From Cladophialophora immunda (lineage: Eukaryota > Ascomycota > Eurotiomycetes > Chaetothyriales > Herpotrichiellaceae), in assembly GCF_000835495.1 (NCBI RefSeq), contig NW_015622545.1, positions 4,108,042 to 4,172,041 of the forward strand: a stretch of 64,000 bases of DNA. Reading direction: 5' to 3'. Under the pieces are notes generated by a model. It did not search any database, was not told the origin of the DNA, and saw only the letters and a program-made list of their open reading frames with translations. The position numbers and the translations under genes are program-made. Below, piece after piece: positions 1 through 9,361 of this stretch (within the stretch, counting starts at the first letter, position 1; the number at the start of each line of letters is the position of its first letter).

Positions 1-444
1 CAAGGCCTGCTCTGCTCGCAAATTTTCGGTCATCTCCCACCACCAACATCTCCTGTGATGCGAACTCTAGCACGTTCAAAAGCTGGCCATTGAGACAAGT
101 CGTGTGCTCGGTCGAACCCCTGTGTCGACATGGAAGGATTGGGGAGTAACGTAATATCCCAGTTTCGCCTCATGTCTCGAATTCTTCGCATTGGATGCGT
201 GTAGTGGAGATCGACGAGAGTCCATACCAACATTTCTCCGCAGAGGCATCCACCGGGCCAGCTGGTCGTGGTTGGATTTATTGTTGGTATAGGTGACTAT
301 ACAGTCCCTCCGTCCGAAGTCGCCTTCATTGAAGCTCTGCAACCGCGATTTCTCTTCTTCGGATAGAGCTATGCGCATCACGGTACAATGTTGTGGTTCT
401 TTTGTTGGCTCCCTTCTCTTGACCCGACCCCATTCCATCGATAT
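1..444. other. left-edge sequence, no confident gene
   Basis: Nothing here is a convincing complete gene. A minus-strand frame at 76-438 contains the stretch RIALSEEEKSRLQSFNEG, which looks protein-like and lies just downstream of the stop of the gene at 445-1044. It could be an additional 3' exon of that gene, but I could not find a splice pair that joins the frames cleanly. The rest is read as 3' flank. Confidence 0.35.
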
Positions 445-1044
445 TCAAACATTGGCCACAACACCCTTGGCCAGCAGCTGATCAAGCACACCCGGTTTCA
501 GTCTCATCTGCCTCTCTACCTCTTGAGGGGACTTGCCCAATTCGTCTCTCAATGTCAAAGCCTCTTTGATATCTTTGACGCTCAACAGCGTCCTGCCGCC
601 AAAGCTAGGCCGGCCTTGGTTTTCTAGATCCGAGTCCCACTGGGCAGCGATTCTTTTCCTGGACTGGACAAGCATCATGGCTGGGTTATTGGCGTCGGAG
701 GGGAAGATGTTCTGGCCGGAATGCATGGGCTGGCTCGAGGTCGGGAAGGTGTCTTCGTCGGGTCTTCTCTCAGTCACGGGCCTGGCTGCCCCGACCCGGC
801 GCAACGCAGAGCCAAATTGGGGATCCCGTGCGTCAAGCTCTACGTGATCAGACTTTTCGCCTGCAGGAGGAGCAGCGGCTGGGCTGGGACGGACTGCAGC
901 TGCGGGCGTGGGTTTTGTTGCTGCATCAGTAGGTGAGGGTGCGGAGTTGACCATAGAGGGCGTCGAGGGGTATTTGCGGCGAGCTGCAGCTCCCCCGGCT
1001 CTGCCAGCGACCTTGGAAGCTGAGGAGCCCATCGGCACAGGCAA
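445..1044 (-). CDS. unknown small protein, Ala/Pro-rich N-terminus, possibly N-myristoylated
   Basis: Single-exon frame of 199 codons; family not recognised. The N-terminal half is low-complexity (Ala, Pro, Ser), followed by an acidic linker and a C-terminal region of about 60 residues (PSFGGRTLLSVKDIKEALTL onward) predicted as two or three short helices, resembling a small helix-turn-helix fold. Two starts compete: Met1 (MPVPMGSS) at 1044 and Met5 at 1032. The second gives MGSSASK, with Gly2, Ser6 and Lys7 as in N-myristoylation signals, which would place the protein on a membrane. It is divergent from the epimerase at 1441 across about 400 bp. The C-terminus (KGVVANV) could be extended by another exon. 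Confidence 0.6.
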   Translation of the reverse strand: MPVPMGSSASKVAGRAGGAAARRKYPSTPSMVNSAPSPTDAATKPTPAAAVRPSPAAAPPAGEKSDHVELDARDPQFGSALRRVGAARPVTERRPDEDTFPTSSQPMHSGQNIFPSDANNPAMMLVQSRKRIAAQWDSDLENQGRPSFGGRTLLSVKDIKEALTLRDELGKSPQEVERQMRLKPGVLDQLLAKGVVANV

Positions 1045-1440
1045 AGAATCAGTGTAAGCTGGTGGGAAGCGTCAAAGAATTGGGAGACTGACCACCGTCA
1101 AGTCAATGACTTTACTTTCTGCAAATGGACGAGTCTCCACTTGGGCGCAAGGCTGAATGCGTCATAGCTCCGTCGGTGCTGCAGTGGCTTGGACCAACCA
1201 ATTGAAACACACATCAAGGGCATCTTTTCATCTCGCGGTCAATGCGTTGGTAGAGATCAAGTCACCAGCCTGGATGCGTTTTCCCCTTTCGACAAATCTT
1301 TCTCTCCATCCGCCTCAGCCATAGACGGTGACATAACAATCCTTCGTCCTGAGACCGGGCAATACCGTCTGCCAGACGCCTCGCTTTCATATCCTCTTCA
1401 TTAAACACTGCCCCTCCCCCGCCCACCGCCTCTTTCAGAC
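1045..1440. promoter_or_regulatory. divergent intergenic region
   Basis: Shared upstream region of the gene at 445-1044 (-) and the epimerase at 1441 (+). A CCAAT pentamer lies at 1198-1202, about 240 bp before the epimerase start, and the last 60 bp before the ATG are pyrimidine-rich (CCCCTCCCCCGCCC). Both are usual in fungal promoters; no specific factor site is claimed. Confidence 0.4.
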
Positions 1441-2461
1441 ATGGAACGGAAACACAAGCCCACCTCCATCCCCGTGTCTCCCCAGATGGCCCAACCCATC
1501 GTCGACCTCTCAGACAACGTGCTCACGGCGCGGCTACCCAGCGGTGACTCTGTGACGGTCTACCTGTACGGGGCCACCGTCACGTCGTGGAAGACGTCCA
1601 ACGGGGCGGAGCAACTCTTCCTCTCCTCCGCGGCGGCGCTGGACGGTTCCAAGCCCATCCGCGGCGGCATCCCACTCGTCTTCCCCGTCTTCGGGCCTCC
1701 TCCCAAGTCGCACGCCACGGGCCAGCTGCCCCAACACGGGTTCGCGAGGAACAGCTACTGGGAATTCCTGGGCAAGAGCAGCAGCGAGTCTCTGGGCCGC
1801 AAGGCGGACGACAGCGTCAAGTTGGACTTTGGGCTGAGCTCGGCCATGCTCGACGAAGGGGTGCGCAAGAAGTGGCCCTACGAGTTTGGCCTGGTGTACA
1901 GCGTGACCCTGGGCAGAGGGAAACTGGAGTGCCAGATGCACGTGCAGAACAAGGGAGACCAGTCGTTTGAGTTCCAGTGTTTGTTCCACACATACCTGGC
2001 TATCAAGGTAAGAGGGCGACTGCGAAGGCCGTGGTCATAGTTTTGACTAACTGTACACAACAAAGGACATCCACAAAACCGCGGTCCGAGGCCTCCAGGC
2101 ATCGCCGTACGTCGACAAAGTCCGCGCCGCGCAGACCTTCACCGAAGACTCCTCCTCGCTCTCCTTCGCAGGCGAGACCGACCGCGTCTACACCCCTCCC
2201 GCAGACCCCAAGGCCAACACCCTTGTGGCCCTGACGGTGACGGAGAACGGAAAGGACACCTTCGTGGTCACGCGGGACGCGCTGCCGGACGTGACGGTGT
2301 GGAACGGGTGGGAGGACAAGATCAAGGGCATGGGCGACTTCGAGCCCAAGGACGGGTGGAAGAGGTACCTCTGCATAGAACCCGGCACGGTGAGCTCGTG
2401 GACGAAGCTCGACGCCGGCGACGCGTGGGAGGGCGCCTGCTCGTTTGAGAGCAAACTCTGA
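1441..2461 (+). CDS. glucose-6-phosphate 1-epimerase (YMR099C type)
   Basis: Predicted 320-aa protein from two exons, 1441-2007 and 2066-2461, joined across a 58-nt GT-AG intron with a CTAAC branch site near 2046-2050. It belongs to the aldose 1-epimerase-like family that interconverts alpha- and beta-glucose 6-phosphate in the cytosol. Supporting stretches are GATVTSW near the N-terminus, the substrate-loop motif IRGGIPLVFPVFGPP, QHGFAR with the family histidine, FQCLFHTYLAI before the splice junction, VWNGWEDK, and the end CIEPG with the general-base glutamate region. The length is slightly above the 297 aa of the yeast protein because of about 15 extra N-terminal residues; the second Met (MAQPIVDL) at residue 16 is an alternative start. 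Confidence 0.93.
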
Positions 2462-3482
2462 AGCGGCCCAGGAGGTTGCGGATAGAGTGGACGGGGTTGG
2501 TGAACGGGGAGTATTGCAAAAGCCATGTTTCTATCCATTCGAGTAGTCAAGACTATCGCTTTCACTTTCGCATGGGCGTGAGGTAGAGCCCGCTCTCGTA
2601 GGAGAGCTTTGAGGTTTGGGACTTTGAGGGTTTAGCATCGAGCGAACCAAAGAAAAGCTCTAGAGAAATGTGACATGAGATGAAAGCGACATTGGTGGCC
2701 GACGATGCGGCGCACGTCAAGTGTGCTTTGGCTCGGACACGACAAAGTTATGCTCTGGGTCAGAATCAGAGTCAGAGTCGGTCAGAGTCAGCCAGAGTCA
2801 GAGTGTGCCTCCTCAGCATCGTCGGGGTATGGGAGCATTCAGGGCGGTAGCATGGCGCGGAATAGACATCCTCTTGAAAGGCCCGTTCTCGTTGCGATGG
2901 GCTGGCTATGAGTCGTGAGTAAAACGCTTGAGTAGAGAATTTCATCATCCCCAATCCGCTATTGACTACCTAGGTATGTCATAATCCCTCCCCTAGTGTC
3001 ATCCATTCACGTTTCCGTTCCGTTCCATTCCATTCTGGAGAGGTCATTGCACATCTTGCACATCGGTTTTCTCTCCCGTTTGGTATTACGCGGTCTTCAA
3101 GGCCGGGGAAGTCGAGATCGAAGTCAAAGGAAAGGACGGTGGAGGTCCATTTTGTCTCGCTCGTCTCTGATGCCTTGGTTCAAAGGGCACAAAAATAGAC
3201 AAGTAGTCACACCAATAGGGACTGGGACCAGGGAGGGCGGTGGTGGTAGAGAGCGGTTGCATCCGGACCCAACGTCGATGTCAACAAAGAGGTTGGAGGC
3301 CCTAAGTAGGAAGGACATGTATGGTCCAGCCTTTGGGTACACTCTCGTCGTATCAGGCATTCCTAGATGGACGGACAGATGGATGGGGTTGTTGTCTCGA
3401 CTCTCAAAGATCCAGGCGGTACTTCTCCCTCAATTGAGCAATCCGTGCTGTCTCGCCTGCCCAGTGCCTGTGAGGCCGTTCT
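2462..3482. other. intergenic stretch between convergent genes
   Basis: Open frames here (for example 2996-3691 +) have no recognisable composition or motifs and I regard them as chance. The region is the shared 3' flank of the epimerase (+) and the AT-hook gene (-). It contains the hexamer-like repeat at 2759-2805. Confidence 0.5.
2759..2805. repeat. imperfect GTCAGA tandem repeat
   Basis: About eight imperfect copies of a GTCAGA/GTCAGC unit in the 3' flank of the epimerase gene. Simple slippage-type microsatellite. Confidence 0.85.
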
Positions 3483-4970
3483 CTATTTCCGATCGTGCTG
3501 CCCCGGCCCTGACGCCGCCGTCGAGGCTGAATCATCTGGTCCCGGCGCCCTGGCTCGGACGTCCCGGACTTTCTGCAGGTACGCCTGGTGTTCACGGTCT
3601 GTCAATCACCACCCACAAAGGGCGAGGTGTGTTAGCAAATACCTCGTACGAGTGTAGAGACGAACAAGGCAGGAGCCAGACGGAGGGATAGAACAAGCCA
3701 TGAACTTCAGCCTCGCACATGAAAATACTCAAGAAAGAAACGTGAACTTACACCGCTCCCACAAGAAGTAGCTGCTGACGATGGCAAAGGGCAGCGCCAC
3801 CACAAACGTGGTATACCGCGTGGACGCCTTCCGGTACCGAGGGTCCTTCTTCAGCTGCTCGAGCGGCAGCTCGGTCAGCTTGGGCCCATGCGGCACCTCC
3901 GGAGGGATGGTCGGACGTGGTGGCATCGAGGGCCGGGATCCTGGGGTGCCGCCTGTGCCGCTGCCGTGCTGGCGGGCGGCGAGGGCGATGGTGGTGGACA
4001 TGGGGAGCGCTTTCGTGGACGAGTATGGACGGACTTGGTGCTGGGTGTGAGCGGCGGCAATGCCAGAGGACAGCAAAGAGGGCGGTAGGTGAGTATGGGG
4101 ATGGGCTTGTTGTTGTTGCTGGGTGAGGGAAGGAATCGTCTGTGTTAGGGATGGATGGACCGTTTCACTTGTCAAGGTGGTGTTGTGGCTCGCGCTCGAC
4201 GCTGCGCTTGTTGCCATGCTCGGTGGCCCGTCTGTCGAAGGAGGCATTGACGACGTTTCATTAGCTGGCACGGGAATTGCGTCTGGCTCTGAAGAGATGT
4301 GTGATGCTAGTGTGGGTGTCTTCCCGTTCTCAGATTCGATGTGCGGCGACGATGGAGGCCGGCTATACGCAGCTTCTTTCTGGCTGATGAGCTGTAGGAT
4401 ATCCTGCTGCAGCTGATCCGATTGCTTCGAGAATGCTTTGGTGTGCCCCAGGATCTTGGAGATGGATGGTTTGGGATATACAATACCAGCTGGCGTCGTA
4501 GTTGGCTGGCTCGTTGGTGCCAATCGCGTCTTGCTTTCCAATGCAGACGAAGGGACAGTCGAGGAGGCTTCTGTGCTCTTAGCTACAGCTTTTGCCTTTG
4601 TCCTTCCTTCTGACACGGGGGCAGACACATCGTGTTGACTGGCGAGGGACTTTGCTGGAGTCTTGCGAGACTTGGACGCAGAGGGAGCTGCCGCATCTGG
4701 CGTCTTGATCTTGATGGCCCCGGCCGCTTTCCTCTTGGCCGCCGCCGACGCTTTGGGCTTCTCTCGCATCACATCCTCCACCTCACCGACAACTTTCGCC
4801 CTGCCCGTCCTCGCCGCTGCCGCCAAAGAAGCCCTTGAGGACGACGAAGCCGGCCTGCCTCGCGCCTTCGGGGGCACATCAGTCTCGTCATTTTGCTGCA
4901 ACAGCACCTCGTCCAGCGGACTTTGTTTCTTCGCAGGGCGGCCCCTTTTCTTCGTCGTCACCTCGGCCAT
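3483..4970 (-). CDS. AT-hook protein with a C-terminal transmembrane segment
   Basis: Predicted 444-aa protein of unknown function. Exon 1 is 4970-3752. The frame would otherwise end six codons later, but a GTAAGT donor at 3751 and a TTGACAG acceptor ending at 3599 join it to exon 2 (3598-3483), giving the natural-looking junction FLWERYREHQAYLQKVRDVR. Two AT-hook cores (RGRP) lie at residues 9-12 and 38-41 in Lys/Arg-rich surroundings. The middle is Ser/Thr/Pro/Ala-rich and disordered, with a Gln-rich helical piece (SKQSDQLQQDILQLISQKEA) and a poly-Gln run. A hydrophobic helix (FVVALPFAIVSSYFLW, about 388-403) follows the best-conserved-looking block, LTELPLEQLKKDPRYRKAST. Minor-groove DNA binding is inferred from the AT hooks only. 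The short C-terminal membrane domain could also be a mitochondrial or ER module with a long tail. Confidence 0.7.
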
Positions 4971-5646
4971 GGTGATTCCTGTTCGGCCTACAGACAGCTG
5001 CGTGTCTACCTGGTATTGGAAAAGCCACAGGAATATTCTAGAAAATAATAGGCCATTCCCTGTCTACATATGCAGTACGAGTGATCATTGTCTGGCGGAC
5101 ACACGTTCGAGACGCGACTCCGAGTCCCAAGACGCGCTATGGAGATTGGCCTCTCAGAGTGGGGGGGAGAGGAACGTCGCAAGGTTCCCTCAGGGACCAA
5201 TACGGAGTGACGAGTCCATAACACCTCGAGGACAAGCTCAAACATCTGGCGTCGCAGAAGAGAAAAACATGGCTCGCTCGATATCTGGACTCTGCTGTAG
5301 AAAAAATAACCATATTGGTGCTATACTAGTATCTATTCTAGACAAGGAAACGTTTCTTAGACGCCTGACGGACCACAAGTCGAGGCGACGATGTATCTAA
5401 ATACCACAATTGGGCTTTTCCATTACCCTGAGAACTCCACAGCAGGTGAATATTGGCCTATGGAATGCAATCCCATACCATATCCCTCCCGAAAAAAGAA
5501 ACCGAAAGACATGCTTGTATACATGATGTGTTCAAAACCAGCTCCCCTCAGGACTTCCAGTCTGGATGCCATCCGACGCTATGCTCCATTGCCAGTGATA
5601 GCCAATATCCGCTCGATGCACGCTCCCGGCCTACCACTGCCCGTGC
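4971..5646. other. intergenic stretch
   Basis: Upstream region of the AT-hook gene and 3' flank of the gene at 5647 (both minus strand). Slightly AT-richer than its neighbours; no gene or RNA recognised. Confidence 0.5.
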
Positions 5647-7977
5647 TCAAGGCTGCTCGTGTCCATGTCCGTTCAATCTTTGACGCTGTTGCGCTCGTCT
5701 TCCCCACGTCTCCATTCTTCTGTCTTGTTCGCGCTTCTGGTACTCTTCGAACTCTCTCATCGCCTTTCCAAGAGTTTCAATCCCCGTAGCCTGTCTCATG
5801 AATTCGGCATGTTGGCGGATCTCAGTCATGTTGATGATAGTGCCTGGCCCGGGAGATTCTCCTCGCAATCCCCGCGGATCAACTCTAAACCGTGAACTCT
5901 TAGGTCGACTTGGTGATGAAGGTCGACGACTACGAGAAGCCTTCGGTGGGGTGCCGTTCTCGACAAAGCTGATATTGTTGGGTGTAGCATTCGGGGTGAG
6001 GGGATCTTGAGCAACCTCCGCCACTCCGTTAACTGCAGCAGAAGTCGCAAAACTGGTTTTGCGCCTCTTTTGCCCGCCGCCACCTCGTCGCGCCTGGTGT
6101 GTGCCTCGGGGAGGCAAGAGGACTCCAAATCCACTGGGTGAGGGTTGTGATCTGGGGTATCCGTACGCACGGTCAATCACATTCTGTGGCGGACTCATCA
6201 CCTGCTGGCGGTACTGAGCGGGTTGATGCAGTTGCTGTTCACGGTCTTCCGCTTCCATGATGAGGGCATGAATATCGTCGAACGTCATATTAAAACTCCA
6301 CGATATCCCGCGAGCAGCGGCCCTCTTGCGGATGTCGGTCAGGGCGTTGTGGTCGTCTATGAGGCGCTCCTCGTACGTCCGTCTCGTTGCGGTGGATGGC
6401 GGTATCGAGTACATCGATTTGCGACTCTGGTCGTCATAGAGTGGTACAGAGGGCTCCGAAGGTCGATAGGAGGCACCAGCTACAAACTCGTCCTGGGTCC
6501 TCATGCTCCCTGTCGCTGGGGTGCCGTTTGTGGTGTGGCCTGCACTGTAACTGGGAGGGCCAGTATACAACTGGGAAAGTCTCTCGGCATCGGTTGCGCG
6601 GAGAATAGTGTTGACAGGCGTAGACAACAGTTCAACCTCAGGAGTTTTGGATGAAGTCAGATCAACTGGGTCGTAGTATGTGCCTTCAGAGACAGGGTTC
6701 GGCATCAACGCTCGTGCCAGCTCGGCCGAGTCTGTGCGCTCAGACTGGAGCTCGCGATCTTTGTCACACCGGCACCAGACCTGCGTGTACATACGCCAAT
6801 CATAGACGCTCCCAGGAATAGTTTCTTCGTTCTCGTCTTCCTGATCTGGCATCTGAAAAGCAATTTCTGCAAAGGCCAGTAGCCGGGACGCTGGGGGAAG
6901 ACAAGACAGATTGCATGAACCAGGTATCTCCACAGCAGCGAGATCGGGCTTTACTTTGGCGCCTTGATTGGTGACATAGCCGCGTAGGGCTCTCCGTCTG
7001 GATCTTCTTTTGGATGAAGGAGGGCTGTTATCTGGCTTTGGCGGAGGGCCAAACACTTCGGCTAGCCGCTTGGACTTCAAGACAACAATCTTGGATTTCT
7101 TCGTTGATGGGATTTCCGGTGGTGGGGCCCTCTCTACCTCAGCGGCATCACCTGCGTCACTGTTCTCAGCAGAGATGGAGTATCGGAGCTTTGATGGGAC
7201 TCTGGCGCCCGAGTAGGAGAGTCGTGCGGATTTGCGGGGAGGAGCGTCTTGTTGGTCGTCGGTGGCGGGACGTTTCTGAGATGTCAAAGACTCTGATAAT
7301 ACCTTTGCAGTGGGTTTCCGTTCCCTCTGAGAGGTTCTACGAGAAGGGGTCTCGACAATAGCGGCCGATGTCTCCTCTCCAGCAACTTGTGCGGGAGGTG
7401 GCGTTTTGGGTCTGGCGAAATTTGCTGCCGGCGGAGTTTGCAGCAGCTTGAAATCCGGTGGTGCTTCCTCAGGGGCATCTTTGGGTAAAGGCGAGGTCGT
7501 CGAAGGCCCCTTGTTGGACGACGGGCCGAACTTTGGTGGCGAGGGCTCGATTATAATAGTATCCAGCAGTGGCGGCGAGTACCGTTTACTGTCACCTAGA
7601 GCTTGGGCTTTGGCAGTAGGCTTGCGCACGCGACTGGAAGCTCGTCGGCTGCGAGCATTGGCGGCTCTGTCTGAATGGCGGCGAACGGTGGAGTTGATGG
7701 TGGTGGTGACTCTGGGCCTCATGGTTGCTGATGACGCGGGTTTGATGGTGGCCAGAGTGTCAGCGTAATCATCCGGGTCGCTCACCGACGTGGCACACTC
7801 GGCCGACGTGCTGGTGTCGTGGGTCGACTGCGTGGGACTGGGCGTTGCCGAGTCGGTGTAAGAAGCAGCAGCAGACGCCTTGGAGCGAGTGTGGACGGTG
7901 TTGAGGCGCATGGAAGGAAGAGCCGGAAGCTGAGGGAGTTTCCTGAGGAACATGGCCGTTTGACCAGCGAAGGCCAC
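5647..7977 (-). CDS. large basic, mostly disordered protein of unknown function
   Basis: Uninterrupted frame of 776 codons. No family recognised. It is rich in Ser, Pro, Arg and Lys with several nuclear-localisation-like clusters (SSKRRSRRRALRG, GGQKRRKTS). Near residues 108-129 and 212-233 the same motif occurs twice: RRASSRVRKPTAKA and RRTSQRERKPTAKV. Two more ordered-looking blocks stand out: a middle one (LLAFAEIAFQMPDQEDENEE then YDWRMYTQVWCRCD, about residues 365-410) and a helical one (ERLIDDHNALTDIRKRAAAR then ISWSFNMTFDDIHALIMEAE, about 540-580). The C-terminal 60 residues form a charged helix (HAEFMRQATGIETLGKAMRE). A nuclear or chromatin role is inferred from composition only. A start further in at MRLNTVHTRSK is possible. 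Confidence 0.65.
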   Translation of the reverse strand: MAFAGQTAMFLRKLPQLPALPSMRLNTVHTRSKASAAASYTDSATPSPTQSTHDTSTSAECATSVSDPDDYADTLATIKPASSATMRPRVTTTINSTVRRHSDRAANARSRRASSRVRKPTAKAQALGDSKRYSPPLLDTIIIEPSPPKFGPSSNKGPSTTSPLPKDAPEEAPPDFKLLQTPPAANFARPKTPPPAQVAGEETSAAIVETPSRRTSQRERKPTAKVLSESLTSQKRPATDDQQDAPPRKSARLSYSGARVPSKLRYSISAENSDAGDAAEVERAPPPEIPSTKKSKIVVLKSKRLAEVFGPPPKPDNSPPSSKRRSRRRALRGYVTNQGAKVKPDLAAVEIPGSCNLSCLPPASRLLAFAEIAFQMPDQEDENEETIPGSVYDWRMYTQVWCRCDKDRELQSERTDSAELARALMPNPVSEGTYYDPVDLTSSKTPEVELLSTPVNTILRATDAERLSQLYTGPPSYSAGHTTNGTPATGSMRTQDEFVAGASYRPSEPSVPLYDDQSRKSMYSIPPSTATRRTYEERLIDDHNALTDIRKRAAARGISWSFNMTFDDIHALIMEAEDREQQLHQPAQYRQQVMSPPQNVIDRAYGYPRSQPSPSGFGVLLPPRGTHQARRGGGGQKRRKTSFATSAAVNGVAEVAQDPLTPNATPNNISFVENGTPPKASRSRRPSSPSRPKSSRFRVDPRGLRGESPGPGTIINMTEIRQHAEFMRQATGIETLGKAMREFEEYQKREQDRRMETWGRRAQQRQRLNGHGHEQP

Positions 7978-8635
7978 GGCGCGGGCGGGGTAAGGGACGC
8001 CGGCGTGTCAGGAGCGAGGCCAACGCGCGAGCTTCTCAGCAGGAGGCAGATGGATGGTTGTTGATGGGCGTAGAGCAGAGCAATGTCGAGGGATTGTTGA
8101 AGGTCCTTGGTGTAAGTCAACAGCGAGGAGAAGAAGGTGGCTCAAATCTTGTGCGGGTTCCTTCCCAAACAGGCTTAGTGTCTTTTTCTTCCGCTGCTGG
8201 TGGAACGTGGAACGACAAGCGACAAGCGCCTCGGACGAGCGACGATGGCCACCGGATGGACGGGGAAGGCAAGAGATGACGAAGAAGACGAGGGAGGATC
8301 AGTCAAAGAGGGCAAACGACGATTCTTAGTCAAAGGCCTCAGCATTGCAGGCACAATACCTTCTAATCATACCCAACCACCTCTATTCAAGCAGAGACAC
8401 CCCTGTCTTTACCCATTCACCCATTGATAGAGACAACCAAGTACATGGACATGGCTATCAATCAATACAATTGTCCTCTTTTATTGACTATGCAGACCCT
8501 CCAATCATTATCCTTTGTTATTCTGCATCCCCCGGGAGTAAATTGCCACCCTCTGTAGCAAACCCCAATCAACATATCTGCCTCACCGTGTCCGCTTCTC
8601 TCCTCGTCTATACCCAGAGAAATAGGGAAGAGAAC
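7978..8635. other. intergenic stretch
   Basis: Upstream region of the gene at 5647-7977 and 3' flank of the GNAT gene, both on the minus strand. No further gene seen; 8400-8600 is AT-rich. Confidence 0.5.
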
Positions 8636-9361
8636 TCACAACTCCAATACTACAGGCCCTTTCTGCCCCTTCAGCTCCCGCCTGACATCCTCCAGTCGCC
8701 GCCTCTGAGTCCCGTCCTCACCAAAATTCCCTTCGTCCAGCCACTCCTCAAACCCCCGCTTCACACCCCCCTCAAACCAGTCGTCGTCGGTCATGGAAAA
8801 CCAGCATGTGTCCCGAGACCTCCCCTTGTAGACCATGTGCTTTCGAAATATCCCCTCAAACGTGAACCCGAACCTGATTGCTGCTCGCTTGGAGGGCGTG
8901 TTCAGGTTGTCGCATTTCCACTCGTACCGTCGATAATGTAGAGTCTCAAAGACGTATTTCGCCAGCACGTACATTGCCTCCGTGGCGGCCTTTGTGCGCT
9001 GCAGCAGCGGGGAGAAGAGGATGTTCCCGGCTTCCACGACACAGTGTCTAGTGTCGATGCGCATGAGGCTTATCCAGCCGACCGGCTTTGCGGTTTTCTG
9101 GTCGACGACGGCGAAGAACATGGGGTCCTCGGATTGAGATTTTGCAGTCACGGCTTCTTGAAAGGCCGCGAGTGACTCATAAGGGTTGTCAAATAGGTAT
9201 GTCCAGAGCCGGTGGTTGTTGTCGCCTTTCACAATGTCGTAAAGTTCGGTGGCGTGGGATGGCATCAATGGTTCGAGTATCACCGTTGTTGCTGTCAGAG
9301 TGATACGGGATGGCCGAGGACCGGGAGCACAAGAGACTGGGGGGCCAATCTTCTGGGGCAT
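8636..9361 (-). CDS. GNAT-family N-acetyltransferase (RimJ/RimL type)
   Basis: Intact single-exon protein of 241 aa. It reads as a RimJ/RimL-like acetyl-CoA-dependent acetyltransferase: an N-terminal strand (TVILEPLMPSHATELYDIV), the core strand FFAVVDQKTAKPVGWISLM (about 82-100), the motif-A strand EAGNILFSPLLQRTKAATEA where Q121-A127 fit the acetyl-CoA pyrophosphate loop, then ALYHYRRYEWKCDNLNTPSK-like helix and strand residues ending in RFGFTFEGIFRKHMVYKGRS. In yeast-like fungi such proteins are cytosolic and their substrates are mostly unknown; small amines, amino acids or protein N-termini are possible. No neighbour indicates the substrate. Confidence 0.88.
   Translation of the reverse strand: MPQKIGPPVSCAPGPRPSRITLTATTVILEPLMPSHATELYDIVKGDNNHRLWTYLFDNPYESLAAFQEAVTAKSQSEDPMFFAVVDQKTAKPVGWISLMRIDTRHCVVEAGNILFSPLLQRTKAATEAMYVLAKYVFETLHYRRYEWKCDNLNTPSKRAAIRFGFTFEGIFRKHMVYKGRSRDTCWFSMTDDDWFEGGVKRGFEEWLDEGNFGEDGTQRRRLEDVRRELKGQKGPVVLEL

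Noticed and set aside
2996..3691. 231-codon plus-strand frame
   Set aside because: No motif and no natural composition. It overlaps the predicted last exon of the AT-hook gene on the other strand, which has far better support.
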